Shown here in pieces: positions 41,638 to 52,739 of a stretch of 64,000 bases of DNA. How positions within the stretch are numbered: position 1 is the stretch's first letter; each line of letters begins with the position of its first letter. The notes below the pieces were generated by a model. That model was not told the DNA's origin and ran no database searches. It saw nothing but the letters and a program-made list of their open reading frames with translations. The stretch covers positions 59,419 to 123,418 of the forward strand of contig NZ_JAPFGD010000011.1 in the NCBI RefSeq assembly GCF_027257175.1, given 5' to 3'. The position numbers and the translations under genes were made by a program. The stretch is from Castellaniella sp. S9. GTDB taxonomy: Bacteria; Pseudomonadota; Gammaproteobacteria; Burkholderiales; Burkholderiaceae_B.

Positions 41638-42261
41638 TCAACGGGAATACAGTTCCACGACCATGGATTCGTTGACGTCGCGGGCGACGTCCTGGCGATC
41701 CGGGACCTGCTTGAACACGCCCGAGAGCTTGCCGGCGTCGACCTCGACCCACTGGGGCAAGCCGTTGCCGGTCGCCAGATCCAGGGATTCCTTGATGCGG
41801 GACTGGCTCTTGGCCTTCTCGCGCACCGAAATCACGTCCCCGGCCTTGACCAGCATGGAGGCGATGTCGGCCGTGCGGCCGTTCAGCTCGATGGCGCGAT
41901 GGTTCACCAGCTGGCGAGCCTCGGCGCGCGTCGAGCCGAAGCCCATGCGATAGACGACGTTGTCCAGCCGCGATTCCAGCAACTGGATCAGGGTTTCACC
42001 CGTGTTGCCGCGACGGCGATCGGCCTCGGCGAAGTACTTGCGGAACTGCTTTTCCAGGACGCCGTACATGCGCTTGAGTTTTTGCTTTTCACGCAGCTGC
42101 TGGCCGAAGTCCGAGGTCCGCGAACCCGAGATGCGGCCGTGCTGGCCGGGCTTGGATTCGAGCTTGCACTTGGAGTCCAGCGAGCGGCGCGCGCTCTTGA
42201 GGAACAGGTCCGTGCCTTCGCGGCGCGAAAGCTTGCATTTAGGTCCAATGTAACGTGCCAC
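41638..42261 (-). CDS. rpsD: 30S ribosomal protein S4
   Basis: A 207-residue protein starting at GTG 42261 (reads [16 protein letters not shown]), with an AAGGGG Shine-Dalgarno six bases before. S4 nucleates 30S assembly and represses the alpha operon in enterobacteria. The length fits exactly; longer open frame upstream overlaps rpsK and is not coding. The S4 RNA-binding domain is [20 protein letters not shown]. Confidence 0.97.
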   Translation of the reverse strand: MARYIGPKCKLSRREGTDLFLKSARRSLDSKCKLESKPGQHGRISGSRTSDFGQQLREKQKLKRMYGVLEKQFRKYFAEADRRRGNTGETLIQLLESRLDNVVYRMGFGSTRAEARQLVNHRAIELNGRTADIASMLVKAGDVISVREKAKSQSRIKESLDLATGNGLPQWVEVDAGKLSGVFKQVPDRQDVARDVNESMVVELYSR

Positions 42262-42271
42262 AGTGATCCCC

Positions 42272-42670
42272 TTAGATACGACGACGCTTGGGCGGACGGC
42301 AGCCGTTGTGCGGCACGGGCGTGATGTCCGAAATGCTGGAGATCTTGATCCCCAGGGCATTGAGGGCGCGCACGGAGGATTCGCGTCCCGGGCCGGGGCC
42401 CTTGATGCGGACTTCCAGGGTCTTGATGCCGTATTCCTGCGCAACGCGGCCGGCCGATTCGGCGGCCACCTGCGCGGCGAACGGCGTGGACTTGCGCGAG
42501 CCCTTGAAGCCGGCGCCGCCCGAGGTCGCCCACGACAAGGCATTGCCCTGGCGGTCGGTGATGGTGATGATGGTGTTGTTGAAGGACGCGTGGACGTGCG
42601 CAATGCCGTCCGAGACGTTCTTCTTGACTTTCTTGCGGACGCGCGCGGCGCCGCTCTGAGCTTTCGCCAT
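42272..42670 (-). CDS. rpsK: 30S ribosomal protein S11
   Basis: A 132-residue protein with a basic start ([13 protein letters not shown]), [21 protein letters not shown] and the C-terminal [17 protein letters not shown]. Forms part of the mRNA exit platform. Between rpsM and rpsD in the usual order. Confidence 0.97.
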   Translation of the reverse strand: MAKAQSGAARVRKKVKKNVSDGIAHVHASFNNTIITITDRQGNALSWATSGGAGFKGSRKSTPFAAQVAAESAGRVAQEYGIKTLEVRIKGPGPGRESSVRALNALGIKISSISDITPVPHNGCRPPKRRRI

Positions 42671-42685
42671 GTTCTGGTTCCTCGA

Positions 42686-43051
42686 TTATTTCTTCAGGGA
42701 CGCTGCGGCGCGACGCGGGCCCTTGCGGGTGCGCGCATTCGTGCGCGTGCGCTGCCCGCGCACGGGCAGGCCGCGCTTGTGGCGCATGCCGCGATAGGTG
42801 CCCAGGTCGATCAGGCGCTTGATGGAGAGCTGAACCTCGCGACGCAGGTCACCCTCGACGGTGAACGCGCCGACCTGCTCGCGAATACGCTCGAGTTCCG
42901 CATCGGTCAGGTCCTTGACCTTTTTGGAGTACTCGATGCCGGAAGCGTCGCAGATCTTGCGGGCACGAGTGCGACCAATGCCGAAAATGGCGGTCAAGCC
43001 GATTTCGGTATGCTGATGCGGCGGAATGTTGATGCCAGCGATACGGGCCAT
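42686..43051 (-). CDS. rpsM: 30S ribosomal protein S13
   Basis: A 121-residue S13: [32 protein letters not shown], and the basic tail [19 protein letters not shown], which contacts tRNA in the P site. Follows rpmJ after 33 bases. Confidence 0.97.
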   Translation of the reverse strand: MARIAGINIPPHQHTEIGLTAIFGIGRTRARKICDASGIEYSKKVKDLTDAELERIREQVGAFTVEGDLRREVQLSIKRLIDLGTYRGMRHKRGLPVRGQRTRTNARTRKGPRRAAASLKK

Positions 43052-43084
43052 GACTGTTCCTTGTTGATTCCGTTACGCCCGGCC

Positions 43085-43198
43085 TTAGCCTTGGCGTTGC
43101 TTGTGACGCGGGTCGGTGCAGATGACGCGCACCACGCCGTGACGTTTGATGATCTTGCAGTTGCGGCAGATCCGCTTTACCGATGCCATTACCTTCAT
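43085..43198 (-). CDS. rpmJ: 50S ribosomal protein L36
   Basis: A 37-residue zinc-ribbon protein, [20 protein letters not shown] at the start and ending HKQRQG, with the ligands Cys11, Cys14, Cys27 and His32 all present, the zinc-binding (C+) form. AGGAG precedes the ATG. It lies between infA and rpsM, its classical place; too short for most ORF searches. Confidence 0.95.
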   Translation of the reverse strand: MKVMASVKRICRNCKIIKRHGVVRVICTDPRHKQRQG

Positions 43199-43228
43199 GG
43201 TGATCTCCTGGTTTCTGTGACCGGCCGC

Positions 43229-43447
43229 TTATTTGGAGCGGAAAACTATCCTGGCACGCGACAGGTCGTAGGGCGTGAGCTCCACCGTGACCTTGTCACC
43301 CGGCAGGATCCGGATGTAATGCATGCGCATCTTGCCGGAAATATGGCCCAGAACCACGTGGCCGTTTTCGAGCTTGACACGAAATGTTGCGTTGGGAAGG
43401 TTCTCGAGGACTTCCCCCTGCATCTGTATGACGTCGTCCTTGGACAT
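43229..43447 (-). CDS. infA: Translation initiation factor IF-1
   Basis: A 72-residue OB-fold protein: [60 protein letters not shown]. Binds the 30S A site during initiation. It sits between secY and rpmJ, the standard place at the spc-alpha border; start set by family length. Confidence 0.96.
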   Translation of the reverse strand: MSKDDVIQMQGEVLENLPNATFRVKLENGHVVLGHISGKMRMHYIRILPGDKVTVELTPYDLSRARIVFRSK

Positions 43448-43452
43448 GATCT

Positions 43453-44775
43453 CTAGCGCATGGGCAGACCCGCACCCTTGAAATTGGCTTTCTTGAGGAG
43501 CGAATCGTACTGTTGGGACATCATGTAGGCCTGCGCCTGGGCCATGAAATCCATGGCGACCACGACGATGATCAGCAAGGACGTTCCGCCGAAATAGAAC
43601 GGCACGTTCCAGCGCATCTGCATCAGTTCGGGCAGCAGGCAAACCAGCGTGACATAGACCGCACCGGCCAGTGTCAGGCGCATGAGGATCTTGTCGATGT
43701 AGCGGGCCGTTTGCTCGCCGGGACGGATCCCGGGGACGAATGCACCGCTTTTTTTCAGGTTGTCCGCCGTCTCGCGGCTGTTGAATACCAAGGCCGTGTA
43801 GAAGAAGCAGAAGAAAATGATCAAGCCCGAGTACAGCGTCACGTACAGCGGCTGCTGCGGCGAAAGCGCGGCCGCCAGGTCGCCCAGCCACCGCATGTTG
43901 GGGCTGTTCGAGAACCAGCTGGTCACCGTCGCCGGCAGCAGGATGATCGACGAAGCGAAGATCGGCGGAATCACGCCCGACATGTTGAGCTTGAGCGGCA
44001 GGTGCGAGCTTTGCCCGCCGTAGAGCTTGTTGCCCACCTGGCGCTTGGCGTAATTCACCGTGATGCGGCGTTGGCCGCGCTCGACGAAGACCACGAAATA
44101 CGTGACCGCGACCACCAGGGCCAGGATGAACAGCGCCGAGAGGATCGACATCGAGTCGGTGCGCACCAGGTCCAGCATGCCGCCCAGCGCGCCGGGCAGG
44201 CCGGCCACGATCCCGGCGAAAATCAGCAGCGAGATGCCGTTGCCCAGCCCCCGCTCGGTGATCTGTTCGCCCAGCCACATGAGGAACATGGCGCCGGTCA
44301 CCAGGGAGACGATGGTGGTGAAGCGGAACAGCAGCCCCGGTTCGATCACCAGCCCCGGCTGCGATTCCAGCGCGACCGAGATGCCGACGGCCTGGAACAG
44401 CGCGAGGAACACCGTGCCGTAGCGGGTGTACTGGGTGATCTTGCGCTGGCCCGACTGGCCTTCCTTCTTGATGGCTTCGAGCGTGGGCACGACCACCGCC
44501 AGCAGCTGCATGATGATGGCCGCCGAGATGTACGGCATGATCCCCAGCGCGAGCACCGAGAAGCGCTCGAGCGCGCCGCCCGAGAACATGTTGAACAACC
44601 CCAGGATCCCGCCCGAGTTCTGCTGGAACATGTCCGCCAGCGCGTCCGGGTTGATGCCGGGCACGGGGATGTGCGTCCCGAAGCGATAGACGATCAGGGC
44701 GAGGACGAGGAACAGGATGCGGCGCTTGAGGTCGCCGTATCCCGCACTGGTCTTTTGTGCCTGCGCTTTGGCCAC
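43453..44775 (-). CDS. secY: Preprotein translocase subunit SecY
   Basis: A 440-residue, ten-helix channel protein. [15 protein letters not shown] start ([13 protein letters not shown]), [36 protein letters not shown] and [23 protein letters not shown]. Forms the SecYEG channel in the inner membrane. Follows rplO by 10 bases. Confidence 0.98.
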   Translation of the reverse strand: MAKAQAQKTSAGYGDLKRRILFLVLALIVYRFGTHIPVPGINPDALADMFQQNSGGILGLFNMFSGGALERFSVLALGIMPYISAAIIMQLLAVVVPTLEAIKKEGQSGQRKITQYTRYGTVFLALFQAVGISVALESQPGLVIEPGLLFRFTTIVSLVTGAMFLMWLGEQITERGLGNGISLLIFAGIVAGLPGALGGMLDLVRTDSMSILSALFILALVVAVTYFVVFVERGQRRITVNYAKRQVGNKLYGGQSSHLPLKLNMSGVIPPIFASSIILLPATVTSWFSNSPNMRWLGDLAAALSPQQPLYVTLYSGLIIFFCFFYTALVFNSRETADNLKKSGAFVPGIRPGEQTARYIDKILMRLTLAGAVYVTLVCLLPELMQMRWNVPFYFGGTSLLIIVVVAMDFMAQAQAYMMSQQYDSLLKKANFKGAGLPMR

Positions 44776-44785
44776 TGCAGCCCCT

Positions 44786-45226
44786 TTACGCCAGCGTGCC
44801 GCCGGCCGCCTCGATCGCGGCGCGAGCGCCGGCCGTGGCTGCGATGCCCTTGAGGGCGACCTTGCGGGTGAGCTCGCCGGTCTTGATGACCTTGGCGTAG
44901 CGCACGAGCTCGCCGACCACGCCGGCGGCCTTCAGGACCTGGACGTCGATCTCGTCGACGGGCAGGGCCTGCAGGTCGGACAGGCGGACCTCGGCGTACA
45001 GGTGGCGGCCCAGCGGCGTGAAGCCGCGCTTGGGCAGGCGGCGCTGCAGCGGCATCTGACCGCCTTCGAAGCCGACCTTGTGGAAGCCGCCCGCGCGGGA
45101 CTTCTGCCCCTTGTGGCCGCGGCCGCCGGTCTTGCCCAGGCCGGAGCCGATGCCGCGTCCCACCCGGCGGCGGTCGCGCTTGGCGCCTTCGGCGGGCTTG
45201 AGCGTATTCAATTGAGTGACAGACAT
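44786..45226 (-). CDS. rplO: 50S ribosomal protein L15
   Basis: A 146-residue L15 with the glycine/arginine-rich rRNA-binding start ([31 protein letters not shown]) and [17 protein letters not shown]. Standard spc order between rpmD and secY. Confidence 0.97.
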   Translation of the reverse strand: MSVTQLNTLKPAEGAKRDRRRVGRGIGSGLGKTGGRGHKGQKSRAGGFHKVGFEGGQMPLQRRLPKRGFTPLGRHLYAEVRLSDLQALPVDEIDVQVLKAAGVVGELVRYAKVIKTGELTRKVALKGIAATAGARAAIEAAGGTLA

Positions 45227-45238
45227 CTCGATTCCTTA

Positions 45239-45424
45239 TCAGACGTCCGAGACGGTGACCAGATAATCCACCTTGCGGATCATCCCACGCACCTCGGGCG
45301 TATCGACCAGCACGCGGCTGCTGTTCACGCGGCCCAGGCCCAGCCCGCGCACGGTGGCGCGATGGGACTTGTGGGTGCCGATGACGGAGCGCACGAGCGT
45401 AACCTTGATTTGCTTTTCAGCCAT
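45239..45424 (-). CDS. rpmD: 50S ribosomal protein L30
   Basis: A 61-residue L30: [20 protein letters not shown] and the [20 protein letters not shown] core. Three bases downstream of rpsE. Confidence 0.96.
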   Translation of the reverse strand: MAEKQIKVTLVRSVIGTHKSHRATVRGLGLGRVNSSRVLVDTPEVRGMIRKVDYLVTVSDV

Positions 45425-45427
45425 GAC

Positions 45428-45949
45428 TTACCCCAGGATGTCTTCGACGGACTTGCCGCGCTTGGCGGCGATCTCCGCCGGGGTGGAGCACGCGCGCAGG
45501 CCGTTGAGGGTCGCGCGGACCATGTTGTACGGATTGCTGGAGCCCAGGCTCTTGGCCACCACGTTGCGCACGCCCATGACCTCGAAGATCGCGCGCATCG
45601 GGCCGCCGGCGATCACGCCCGTCCCTTCGGCGGCCGGCGAGATCAGCACCGTCGAGGCGCCGTGCTTGCCGACCACGGTATGGTGCAGCGTGCCGTTCTT
45701 GAGGGCAACCTTGACCAGGCCGCGACGGGCCTGTTCCATGGCCTTCTGGACGGCAACCGGGACTTCGCGGGCCTTGCCCTTGCCCATGCCGATGCGGCCA
45801 TCGCCGTCGCCGACCACGGTCAGGGCGGCGAAGCTCATCGTGCGGCCGCCCTTGACGACCTTGCTGACGCGGTTGACCGCAATCATCTTTTCACGCATGC
45901 CGTCGTCGCGTTCCTGCTCCGGGGCGTGCTTGCCTTGTGCTTTAGCCAT
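45428..45949 (-). CDS. rpsE: 30S ribosomal protein S5
   Basis: A 173-residue S5: [20 protein letters not shown] (dsRBD-like half), [20 protein letters not shown], and [20 protein letters not shown]. Important for decoding accuracy; spectinomycin-site loop lies in the KVVKGGR segment. Nine bases after rplR. Confidence 0.97.
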   Translation of the reverse strand: MAKAQGKHAPEQERDDGMREKMIAVNRVSKVVKGGRTMSFAALTVVGDGDGRIGMGKGKAREVPVAVQKAMEQARRGLVKVALKNGTLHHTVVGKHGASTVLISPAAEGTGVIAGGPMRAIFEVMGVRNVVAKSLGSSNPYNMVRATLNGLRACSTPAEIAAKRGKSVEDILG

Positions 45950-45958
45950 TTGATTCCC

Positions 45959-46324
45959 TTAGAACTTCAAGCCGGCTTCACGCGCGGCTTCGGCCAGCGC
46001 CTTGACGCGGCCATGGTAACGGAAGCCGGAGCGGTCGAAGGCAACGAGTTCGATGCCGGCGGCCTTGGCCTTTTCGGCCACGCGCTTGCCGACCAGGCCG
46101 GCCGCGGCGGTATTGCCGCCGTTGACATTCTGGCTGGCGAGTTCCTTGCGGACCTCGGGCTCGAGCGTCGAGGCGCTGACGAGCACGCGGTCGCCTTCCG
46201 GCGAAATGATGTTGGCGTAGATGTGCAGATTCGTGCGATGCACCGACAGGCGATGCACGCGCAATTCGTGAATCTTGCGGCGGGTCGCCACGGCACGACG
46301 CAAACGCGAGAGTTTCTTGTCCAT
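45959..46324 (-). CDS. rplR: 50S ribosomal protein L18
   Basis: A 121-residue 5S-rRNA-binding L18: [34 protein letters not shown], and [20 protein letters not shown]. Standard spc position between rplF and rpsE. Confidence 0.97.
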   Translation of the reverse strand: MDKKLSRLRRAVATRRKIHELRVHRLSVHRTNLHIYANIISPEGDRVLVSASTLEPEVRKELASQNVNGGNTAAAGLVGKRVAEKAKAAGIELVAFDRSGFRYHGRVKALAEAAREAGLKF

Positions 46325-46345
46325 GATTCGTCCTTGCCTGCGTGC

Positions 46346-46879
46346 TTATTTCTTCTTGGTTTCTTTCATGATGACCCGCTCATTCGCATAGCGCACGCCC
46401 TTGCCCTTGTAGGGTTCGGGTTCGCGATAGGCGCGGATCTCGGCGGCCACCTGCCCGACGACCTGCTTGTCGGCGCCCTTGACCAGGACTTCGGTCTGGG
46501 TCGGGCACTCGATCTTGATCCCGTCAGGGATCTCGTGGAGGATGTCGTGCGAGAAACCAAGCTGGAGCTTCAGGGCGGAGCCCTGGACCTGGGCGCGGAA
46601 ACCCACGCCGACCAGGTTCAGCTTGCGCTCGAAGCCGGTGCTGACGCCGGTGACCATGTTGGCCACCAGGGCACGCACCGTGCCCGACATGGCATTGGCC
46701 TGGCGGGACTCGTCGGCGGCGACGAACGTCAATTGGCCGTCTTCCTGGTTGATGCGGACCTCGCCGGTCAGCGCCTGGCTCAGGGTGCCCAGCGGGCCCT
46801 TGACGACGATCTGTCCGGCGCTGATCGTGGCATCGACGCCCTTGGGCAGCGCAACGGGGTATTTGGCGATACGTGACAT
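46346..46879 (-). CDS. rplF: 50S ribosomal protein L6
   Basis: A 177-residue L6 made of two related domains: [20 protein letters not shown] at the start and the conserved [19 protein letters not shown] near the end. Ten bases after rpsH. Confidence 0.97.
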   Translation of the reverse strand: MSRIAKYPVALPKGVDATISAGQIVVKGPLGTLSQALTGEVRINQEDGQLTFVAADESRQANAMSGTVRALVANMVTGVSTGFERKLNLVGVGFRAQVQGSALKLQLGFSHDILHEIPDGIKIECPTQTEVLVKGADKQVVGQVAAEIRAYREPEPYKGKGVRYANERVIMKETKKK

Positions 46880-46889
46880 GTCGGCCTCC

Positions 46890-47285
46890 TTATGCCACGT
46901 AGCAGAGGACTTCGCCGCCCACGCCGGAGGCGCGGGCCTTGCGGTCCGTCATGACGCCACGCGGAGTCGAGACGATCGCCACGCCCAGGCCGTTCATGAC
47001 CTGGGGAATCGTGGCGCTGCTCTTGTAGATGCGCAGGCCGGGGCGCGAGACGCGGTCGATGCGCTCGATCACCGGACGGCCGGCGTAGTATTTCAGAGTG
47101 ATTTCCAGCTGCGGCTTGGCTGACTCGCCGCCGATGCGGAAATCCTCGATGTAGCCTTCGTCCTTGAGCACGGCGGCAATAGCCGCCTTCAGCTTGGAGG
47201 AGGGCATGGAAACCGACGTCTTGTTGACCTGCTGCGCGTTGCGCACGCGGGTCAGCATATCGGCGATGGGATCGCTCATGCTCAT
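46890..47285 (-). CDS. rpsH: 30S ribosomal protein S8
   Basis: A 131-residue S8: [19 protein letters not shown] and the C-terminal [24 protein letters not shown] signature. In E. coli S8 represses the spc operon. Standard position after rpsN. Confidence 0.97.
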   Translation of the reverse strand: MSMSDPIADMLTRVRNAQQVNKTSVSMPSSKLKAAIAAVLKDEGYIEDFRIGGESAKPQLEITLKYYAGRPVIERIDRVSRPGLRIYKSSATIPQVMNGLGVAIVSTPRGVMTDRKARASGVGGEVLCYVA

Positions 47286-47298
47286 GGTGTTGTTCCTC

Positions 47299-47604
47299 TT
47301 ACCAGCTGGCCTTGGTCATGCCGGGGATTTCGCCGCGCATGGCCATTTCGCGCAGTTTATGGCGCGTCAGGCCGAATTTGCTGAAGACGCCACGGGCACG
47401 GCCGGTCACGATGCAGCGGTTGCGCTGGCGCGACGGGCTGGAATTGCGCGGCAGCTTCTGCAGCTGCAGACGAGCCTGGTAGCGGTCCTCGTCGGACCGG
47501 CTCTGATCGTCGATGATCGCCTTGAGGGCGGCACGCTTGGCAGCGAATTTCTCGACTTGCTTGGCGCGCTTGATATCGCGGTTGATGAGGGAAAGTTTTG
47601 CCAC
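47299..47604 (-). CDS. rpsN: 30S ribosomal protein S14 (zinc-independent)
   Basis: A 101-residue S14 of the long, cysteine-poor type: [59 protein letters not shown]. Only one cysteine remains, so no zinc knuckle. Confidence 0.97.
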   Translation of the reverse strand: MAKLSLINRDIKRAKQVEKFAAKRAALKAIIDDQSRSDEDRYQARLQLQKLPRNSSPSRQRNRCIVTGRARGVFSKFGLTRHKLREMAMRGEIPGMTKASW

Positions 47605-47613
47605 GTCAGCCCC

Positions 47614-48153
47614 TTAGTTACGGAAGGGGAAGCTGAACGCGCTCAGCAGCGCCTTGGCTTCCTCGTCGGTCTTGGCGGAGGTGGTGATGCTGATGTTCAT
47701 CCCGCGCACCGCGTCGATCTTGTCATATTCGATTTCAGGGAAGATGATCTGTTCCTTGACACCGATGTTGTAGTTGCCGCGGCCGTCGAAGGCCCGGCCC
47801 GAGACGCCCCGGAAGTCGCGCACGCGCGGCAGGGCCACGGCGACCAGGCGATCCAGGAATTCATACATGCGGCGGCCGCGCAGGGTGACCATGCAGCCGA
47901 TCGGGTAGTCCTCGCGGATCTTGAAGCCGGCGATGGCCTTGCGGGTCTTGGTGACCACGGGCTTCTGGCCGGAGATCTTGGTCAGGTCGGAGACCGCGTT
48001 CTCGATGATTTTCTTGTCGGCCACGGCCTCGGACACACCCATGTTCAGGGTGATCTTGGTGATGCGCGGCACTTGCATGGGGGACTTGTAGCCGAACTTG
48101 GCCTGCAAGTCGGCCGCCACCTTGCTGCGGTAGAAGTCTTGTAAACGAGCCAT
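47614..48153 (-). CDS. rplE: 50S ribosomal protein L5
   Basis: A 179-residue L5 that binds 5S r[41 protein letters not shown], and [23 protein letters not shown] C-terminus. Nine bases after rplX. Confidence 0.97.
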   Translation of the reverse strand: MARLQDFYRSKVAADLQAKFGYKSPMQVPRITKITLNMGVSEAVADKKIIENAVSDLTKISGQKPVVTKTRKAIAGFKIREDYPIGCMVTLRGRRMYEFLDRLVAVALPRVRDFRGVSGRAFDGRGNYNIGVKEQIIFPEIEYDKIDAVRGMNISITTSAKTDEEAKALLSAFSFPFRN

Positions 48154-48162
48154 GATTGCCTC

Positions 48163-48483
48163 TTAAGCCTTCGCGCCAACGACAGCGCCGCTGGAACGGA
48201 AAATGCGGACCTTGGCCCCGTCCACGACCTTCACGCCCACGCGGTCGGCCTTGCCGGTCTCGGGGTTGTAGATCGCCACGTTCGAGACGTGGATGGGCAT
48301 GGTCTTGTCGATGATGCCGCCCTGGGTGCCGGCCATGGGGTTGCCGCGCGTGTGCTTCTTGACGACGTTGATGCCCTCGACCAGGACGTGGTCGGGTCCC
48401 ACGCGGCGCAGCACGGTGCCGCGGCGGCGGCGATCGCGGCCGCTGAGGACGATGACTTCGTCGCCTTTGCGAATGTTTTGCAT
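48163..48483 (-). CDS. rplX: 50S ribosomal protein L24
   Basis: A 106-residue L24 with the KOW start ([20 protein letters not shown]) and [16 protein letters not shown]. An assembly initiator of the large subunit. Ten bases after rplN. Confidence 0.97.
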   Translation of the reverse strand: MQNIRKGDEVIVLSGRDRRRRGTVLRRVGPDHVLVEGINVVKKHTRGNPMAGTQGGIIDKTMPIHVSNVAIYNPETGKADRVGVKVVDGAKVRIFRSSGAVVGAKA

Positions 48484-48493
48484 GATCTGCTCC

Positions 48494-48862
48494 TTACAGC
48501 ACTTCGGGCGCCAGGGACACGATCTTCATGAACTTTTCGGTCCGCAGCTCGCGCGTGACCGGTCCGAAGATACGCGTGCCGATGGGTTCGAGCTTGGCGT
48601 TGAGCAACACGGCGGCGTTGCCGCCGAAACGGATCAGCGAACCGTCCTTGCGGCGCACGCCCTTGGCGGTACGCACCACCACGGCATTGTAAATTTCGCC
48701 TTTCTTGACGCGCCCGCGGGGGGCCGCTTCCTTGACGGTGACCTTGATGATGTCCCCGATAGCGGCATAACGGCGCTTGGAGCCGCCCAGCACCTTGATG
48801 CACATGAGGGTCCGCGCACCGGTGTTGTCGGCCACGTCCAGCGTGGTCTGCATTTGGATCAT
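48494..48862 (-). CDS. rplN: 50S ribosomal protein L14
   Basis: A 122-residue L14: [60 protein letters not shown]. First gene of the spc block, with a good ribosome binding site (CAGGAAAAATC). Its promoter is about 250 bases upstream because the S10 block is about 9 kb away. Confidence 0.97.
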   Translation of the reverse strand: MIQMQTTLDVADNTGARTLMCIKVLGGSKRRYAAIGDIIKVTVKEAAPRGRVKKGEIYNAVVVRTAKGVRRKDGSLIRFGGNAAVLLNAKLEPIGTRIFGPVTRELRTEKFMKIVSLAPEVL

Positions 48863-49112
48863 GATTTTTCCTGTTCCAACTTAACAACGAAGCCCGTATC
48901 AGGCAACGCAGCCAGTTTTGGTCCCGTCAAGCCGGCACGAAAAGCCGCGTCGGCCCTGGGTTGAAATCTTGCCATCCGTGACGCGCGCGGATTCGCGATG
49001 CGCCACGAAAAATGAAGGTTACTGCCTTATGTCACTGCCTTATCCACCATACGGGCCGCAAAACCCCCGCCCTCAAAGGCAAGGACCGCACCCAAACGCG
49101 GACAAGACCGAA

Positions 49113-49141
49113 ATTATAGGATAAAGATAAAAGGCATGCAA
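49113..49141 (-). promoter_or_regulatory. Predicted sigma-70 promoter of the spc block
   Basis: TTGCAT at complement(49136..49141), 17-base spacer, TATAAT at complement(49113..49118). Transcription should start near 49105, giving a leader of about 240 bases before rplN. In that leader (48863-49105) I see no gene or clear regulatory fold. Confidence 0.75.
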
Positions 49142-49163
49142 GCCCAACGACCCGGACCGGACC

Positions 49164-51068
49164 CTAGATCGACCGGAGCCGCGCCGAGGCCCGCGGCAGC
49201 GCCCCGTACTCCTCGACCATGCGGCGCACACGCTCGTCCTCGACGTCGTCCACGTAGACCTTCATCCCCATCCCGATGGCGGTCTCGGTGACGGCGACCA
49301 GGATCTGGACGCCGCCGGGGCTGGACACGAGGTTGCGCACCAGGCTGCCGCCCAGCTTGACGTAGGTGAAATCGACCTCGTGGATGTGCTGCAGGGCCTC
49401 GGTCTGCATGTCCAGGCCGCGCAGGCCGATGTGGCCGTCCGCCGCCATCACCGCGTCGGCAAAGGCCTTGAAGGCCTCGGCATGATGGACCAGGCCATAG
49501 GCGTCGAGCTCGATCGCCAGACGCTGCGCAAGATCGTCGCCCGCGCGCCGCAGCAAGTCACCGGTTTCGCCGCAGAAATGGCCATCGAGCAAAGAAGCGA
49601 CCGACACCCGCACCACCAGGACGCCCTCGTTCGCGCCCAGCCACCCGAGCCCCAATGCGATGGCGCGCAGGTCGCAGGCGGCCGACAGGCCCAGGCGCTG
49701 GGCCGCCGGCATGAACAGGAAGCCCGAAATCGAGGGCTGGTCGGGATCGTCCTCGTGCAGGCTGAGGGTGGCCTCATGGCGCGCCTCGAGTTCGTCGCCC
49801 TCATAGGCGACGGGCCGGACGTCCAGCCTGAATCGGTCGTGCGCCAGCGCCTGGCCGATCAGGGCACGCCAGGACGCCTCGCCGAATTGGGGCGCGCCGT
49901 CCTGCCGATCGGCATGGGACATGAATTCGACCTCGGCGTGGCCGGCGCTCTCGGCGCACATCAGGGCCAGATCCAGGCGCGTCAGGACTTCCTTGGTGGT
50001 GCACTGGGCCGTGTAGTCGGTCAGCGCCAGCGCCCAGCGGGACAGGTTGTGGCTGTCGAGGGGCACGCGCAGGGTGTCGAGCACCTGGCGCAGGCGCTGG
50101 ATGGGACGCATGACCTCGGGGCCGCCGCCCACCGGGAACAACACCACGAAGTCGGCCCCGTTCAGGCGCGCGACCAGCGATTGCGTGGCGGGATACTCGT
50201 CCATGGTCCCGGTCAGGCGCTGCCCCAGCAGGCGCAGCCAGTCGTCCACCTCGGCGCGGGGCGTCTGGTTCTGGATGCGGGCCATGTCGCGCTGGCGCAT
50301 CAGCAGGACGTAGCCGCTGACGGCGCCCTGGTGCGTGTCGTCGCGCAGCAGGCGCTTGAGTTCGTTGAGGAAGTACGCCCGATTGGCCAGGCCGGTGACC
50401 GGATCGCGGTTGAGTTCGATCTCCAGGAATTCGATGCGCGCCATCTGCTCGTCGACGGTGGGCGGGACGCGGTCGGCCACCTCGTCGATGAGTTCCGCAT
50501 CAGCGGGCGCCGAGTCGGTGACCTTGACCTCGGGCGCGTCGTCGGACGCGCCGCCGAACTCGCGGCGCAGGCGCGCGACCAGGGCCGCGGCGAACAGCCC
50601 CCAGAAGGCCGCGATGCCCAGCGCCAGCAGCGACCACTGGAGCGCATGGGCCCACAGTGTGTCGCGCCCCGGGCGGGGATCGATGACCAGGCTCAGGGTG
50701 GCGCCGTCGGCCATGCGTCGCTGGGCCAGGTGCGTGCCGGTCGAAACCAGGCCGGAAAACCAGGCCGGCGCATCGCCGACCGCCTGGTCGCCATGGGCGC
50801 CCTCGTAGACCGGGCGGCCGTCGGCCGCTACCAGGCGCAGCGACTGGTAGCGGCCCTGCTGAAAGACCGCGTCCAGTACCCGGGCGCGCGCATCGTCGGG
50901 CCGGCCCTGCAGCGCCAGGGCCAGGGTCGCGACCGCGTTTTCGCTATCGGCCTGCGATTGGGTCTGCAGGCTGCGCCCCATCATGCTCAGGCCCATGGCC
51001 AGCATGCCCACCAGGATACAGGCGATGACGATCGAGGAAATCACCAGGAGTTGCCGCACGGAAGCCAT
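49164..51068 (-). CDS. lapD: LapD-like c-di-GMP receptor with degenerate GGDEF and EAL domains
   Basis: A 634-residue inner-membrane protein. TM1 at about 6-28, a periplasmic LapD/MoxY-type domain ([25 protein letters not shown], and APAWFSGL with the conserved Trp103), TM2 at about 143-165, then a GGDEF domain starting at DPVTGLANR (222) whose active site is NGADF (303-307), and an EAL domain whose signature is not intact (HEATLSL). Both domains should be catalytically dead, so it likely binds c-di-GMP and signals outward, as LapD does to the protease LapG controlling a surface adhesin. LapG and adhesin are not in the window. ATG 51068 (MASVRQLL) was chosen; 24 further upstream codons are open. 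A TATAAA at complement(51108..51113) may be its -10. Confidence 0.85.
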   Translation of the reverse strand: MASVRQLLVISSIVIACILVGMLAMGLSMMGRSLQTQSQADSENAVATLALALQGRPDDARARVLDAVFQQGRYQSLRLVAADGRPVYEGAHGDQAVGDAPAWFSGLVSTGTHLAQRRMADGATLSLVIDPRPGRDTLWAHALQWSLLALGIAAFWGLFAAALVARLRREFGGASDDAPEVKVTDSAPADAELIDEVADRVPPTVDEQMARIEFLEIELNRDPVTGLANRAYFLNELKRLLRDDTHQGAVSGYVLLMRQRDMARIQNQTPRAEVDDWLRLLGQRLTGTMDEYPATQSLVARLNGADFVVLFPVGGGPEVMRPIQRLRQVLDTLRVPLDSHNLSRWALALTDYTAQCTTKEVLTRLDLALMCAESAGHAEVEFMSHADRQDGAPQFGEASWRALIGQALAHDRFRLDVRPVAYEGDELEARHEATLSLHEDDPDQPSISGFLFMPAAQRLGLSAACDLRAIALGLGWLGANEGVLVVRVSVASLLDGHFCGETGDLLRRAGDDLAQRLAIELDAYGLVHHAEAFKAFADAVMAADGHIGLRGLDMQTEALQHIHEVDFTYVKLGGSLVRNLVSSPGGVQILVAVTETAIGMGMKVYVDDVEDERVRRMVEEYGALPRASARLRSI

Positions 51069-51253
51069 ACTGGTCCAGATGCCGAGCCGAAATGAATTGC
51101 CCAGCAGTTTATAGCCTGCGGCACAAAACCCCAAGAACAACCCGACTTGCGGACTTGACAGCGCCCACGCCGACGCGTTACCTGTGGTTCCAGAAACCGG
51201 CCCGCCTATCCAGGCCGCGGGCTATCATCCGGACATTCAGGAGAAACCACCCC

Positions 51254-52681
51254 ATGTACACCCCATTAGCGCTCTATATCGACGGCGAATTCCTGGGCGG
51301 CGAGGGCCGCCCCGAGCAGGACGTCATCAACCCGGCCACCGGCGAGGTCCTGGGCCAGCTGCCCCACGCCCGGCCCGAGGACCTGCAGCGCGCCCTGGCG
51401 GCCGCCCAGCGCGCCTTTGGCCAGTGGCGCCACAGTTCGCCCATGGAGCGCTCGGCCATCCTGCGCCAGGTCGCGCAGCTCTCGCGCGAGCGCGCCGAGG
51501 ACATCGCCCGCGCCCTGACCCTGGACCAGGGCAAGCCGCTGGCCGAGTCGCGCGGCGAGATCATCGCCTGCGCCGACCACGCCGACTGGCACGCCGAGGA
51601 GTGCCGGCGCATCTACGGGCGCATCATCCCGGCGCGCAAGCCCGAGGTGCGCCAGATGGTGCTGCGCGAACCGGTGGGCGTGTGCGCGGCCTTCACGCCG
51701 TGGAATTTCCCGTACAACCAGGCGATCCGGAAGGTCTGCGCGGCCATCGGCGCGGGCTGCACCATCATTCTCAAGGGGCCGGAGGACGCGCCCAGCGCGG
51801 TCATGGCCATTGCCCGCATGTTCCACGACGCGGGCCTGCCGCCGGGGGTGCTCAATGTGGTCTGGGGCGTGCCCGCCGAGGTGTCGGATACGCTGATCCG
51901 CTCGCCCATCGTGCGCAAGGTCTCGTTCACCGGCTCGGTGCCGGTGGGCAAGCAGCTGGCCGCGCTGGCCGGCGCGCACATGAAGCGCGTCACCATGGAG
52001 CTGGGCGGCCATTCGCCGGTGCTGGTGTTCGACGACGCCGACGTGCCGCGCGCGGCGCGCCTGCTGGCCCGCTTCAAGGTCCGCAACGCCGGCCAGGTGT
52101 GCATCTCGCCCACCCGCTTCTACATCCAGGACGGTGCCTACGACGCATTCCTCGAGACCTTCCTCGACGAGCTGCGCAGTGTCCGCGTGGGCGACGGCCT
52201 GGCACCGGACACCGAGATGGGTCCGCTGGCCCACGAACGGAGGCTGCCCGCAATGGAACGCTTCGTCGAGGATGCGCGGGCGCGCGGCGGCGAGGTGCTG
52301 CTGGGCGGCGGGCGCCTGGATCGGCCGGGATTCTTCTTCGAGCCCACGGTGGTCGGCGGGCTGCCCGACGATGCGCTGCTGATGACCGAGGAGCCCTTCG
52401 GCCCGATCGCTCCCATCAGCCGCTTCAGCGATCCCGAGGACGCCCTGCGCCGCGCCAATTCCCTGCCCTTCGGCCTGTCGGCCTACGTATTCACCCGCAG
52501 CCTGCAGACGGCGCACCATGCTTCGCAGGCGCTGGAATCGGGCCTGGTGAACATCAACCATTTCGGCAGCGCCCTGCCCGAGACCCCCTTCGGCGGCGTC
52601 AAGGACAGCGGCATCGGCAGCGAGGGCGGCACCGAGACCTTCGACGGCTACCTGGTCACCAAGTTCGTCACGCAGACTTGA
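51254..52681 (+). CDS. NAD(P)-dependent aldehyde dehydrogenase (semialdehyde dehydrogenase-like)
   Basis: A 475-residue aldehyde dehydrogenase. Cofactor region [15 protein letters not shown] and [13 protein letters not shown], general-base Glu in [10 protein letters not shown], nucleophile Cys in [12 protein letters not shown], and the C-terminal [17 protein letters not shown]. Closest in type to succinate-semialdehyde/GabD-like enzymes; the substrate cannot be read from sequence. AGGAG lies 10 bases before the ATG. It is followed by fadE and fadD on the same strand, so it may oxidise aldehydes that feed fatty-acid degradation. Confidence 0.88.
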   Translation: MYTPLALYIDGEFLGGEGRPEQDVINPATGEVLGQLPHARPEDLQRALAAAQRAFGQWRHSSPMERSAILRQVAQLSRERAEDIARALTLDQGKPLAESRGEIIACADHADWHAEECRRIYGRIIPARKPEVRQMVLREPVGVCAAFTPWNFPYNQAIRKVCAAIGAGCTIILKGPEDAPSAVMAIARMFHDAGLPPGVLNVVWGVPAEVSDTLIRSPIVRKVSFTGSVPVGKQLAALAGAHMKRVTMELGGHSPVLVFDDADVPRAARLLARFKVRNAGQVCISPTRFYIQDGAYDAFLETFLDELRSVRVGDGLAPDTEMGPLAHERRLPAMERFVEDARARGGEVLLGGGRLDRPGFFFEPTVVGGLPDDALLMTEEPFGPIAPISRFSDPEDALRRANSLPFGLSAYVFTRSLQTAHHASQALESGLVNINHFGSALPETPFGGVKDSGIGSEGGTETFDGYLVTKFVTQT

Positions 52682-52739
52682 GGCCGGCCCCGCAATCCAG
52701 GGGGCGTCGCGGCCCCCATGACGCCAAGGAGACACGATC

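Noticed and set aside
51155..51183. Consensus TTGACA at 51155-51160 as promoter of the aldehyde dehydrogenase operon
   Set aside because: The -10 position at normal spacing is TTACCT, too far from consensus to claim a promoter.
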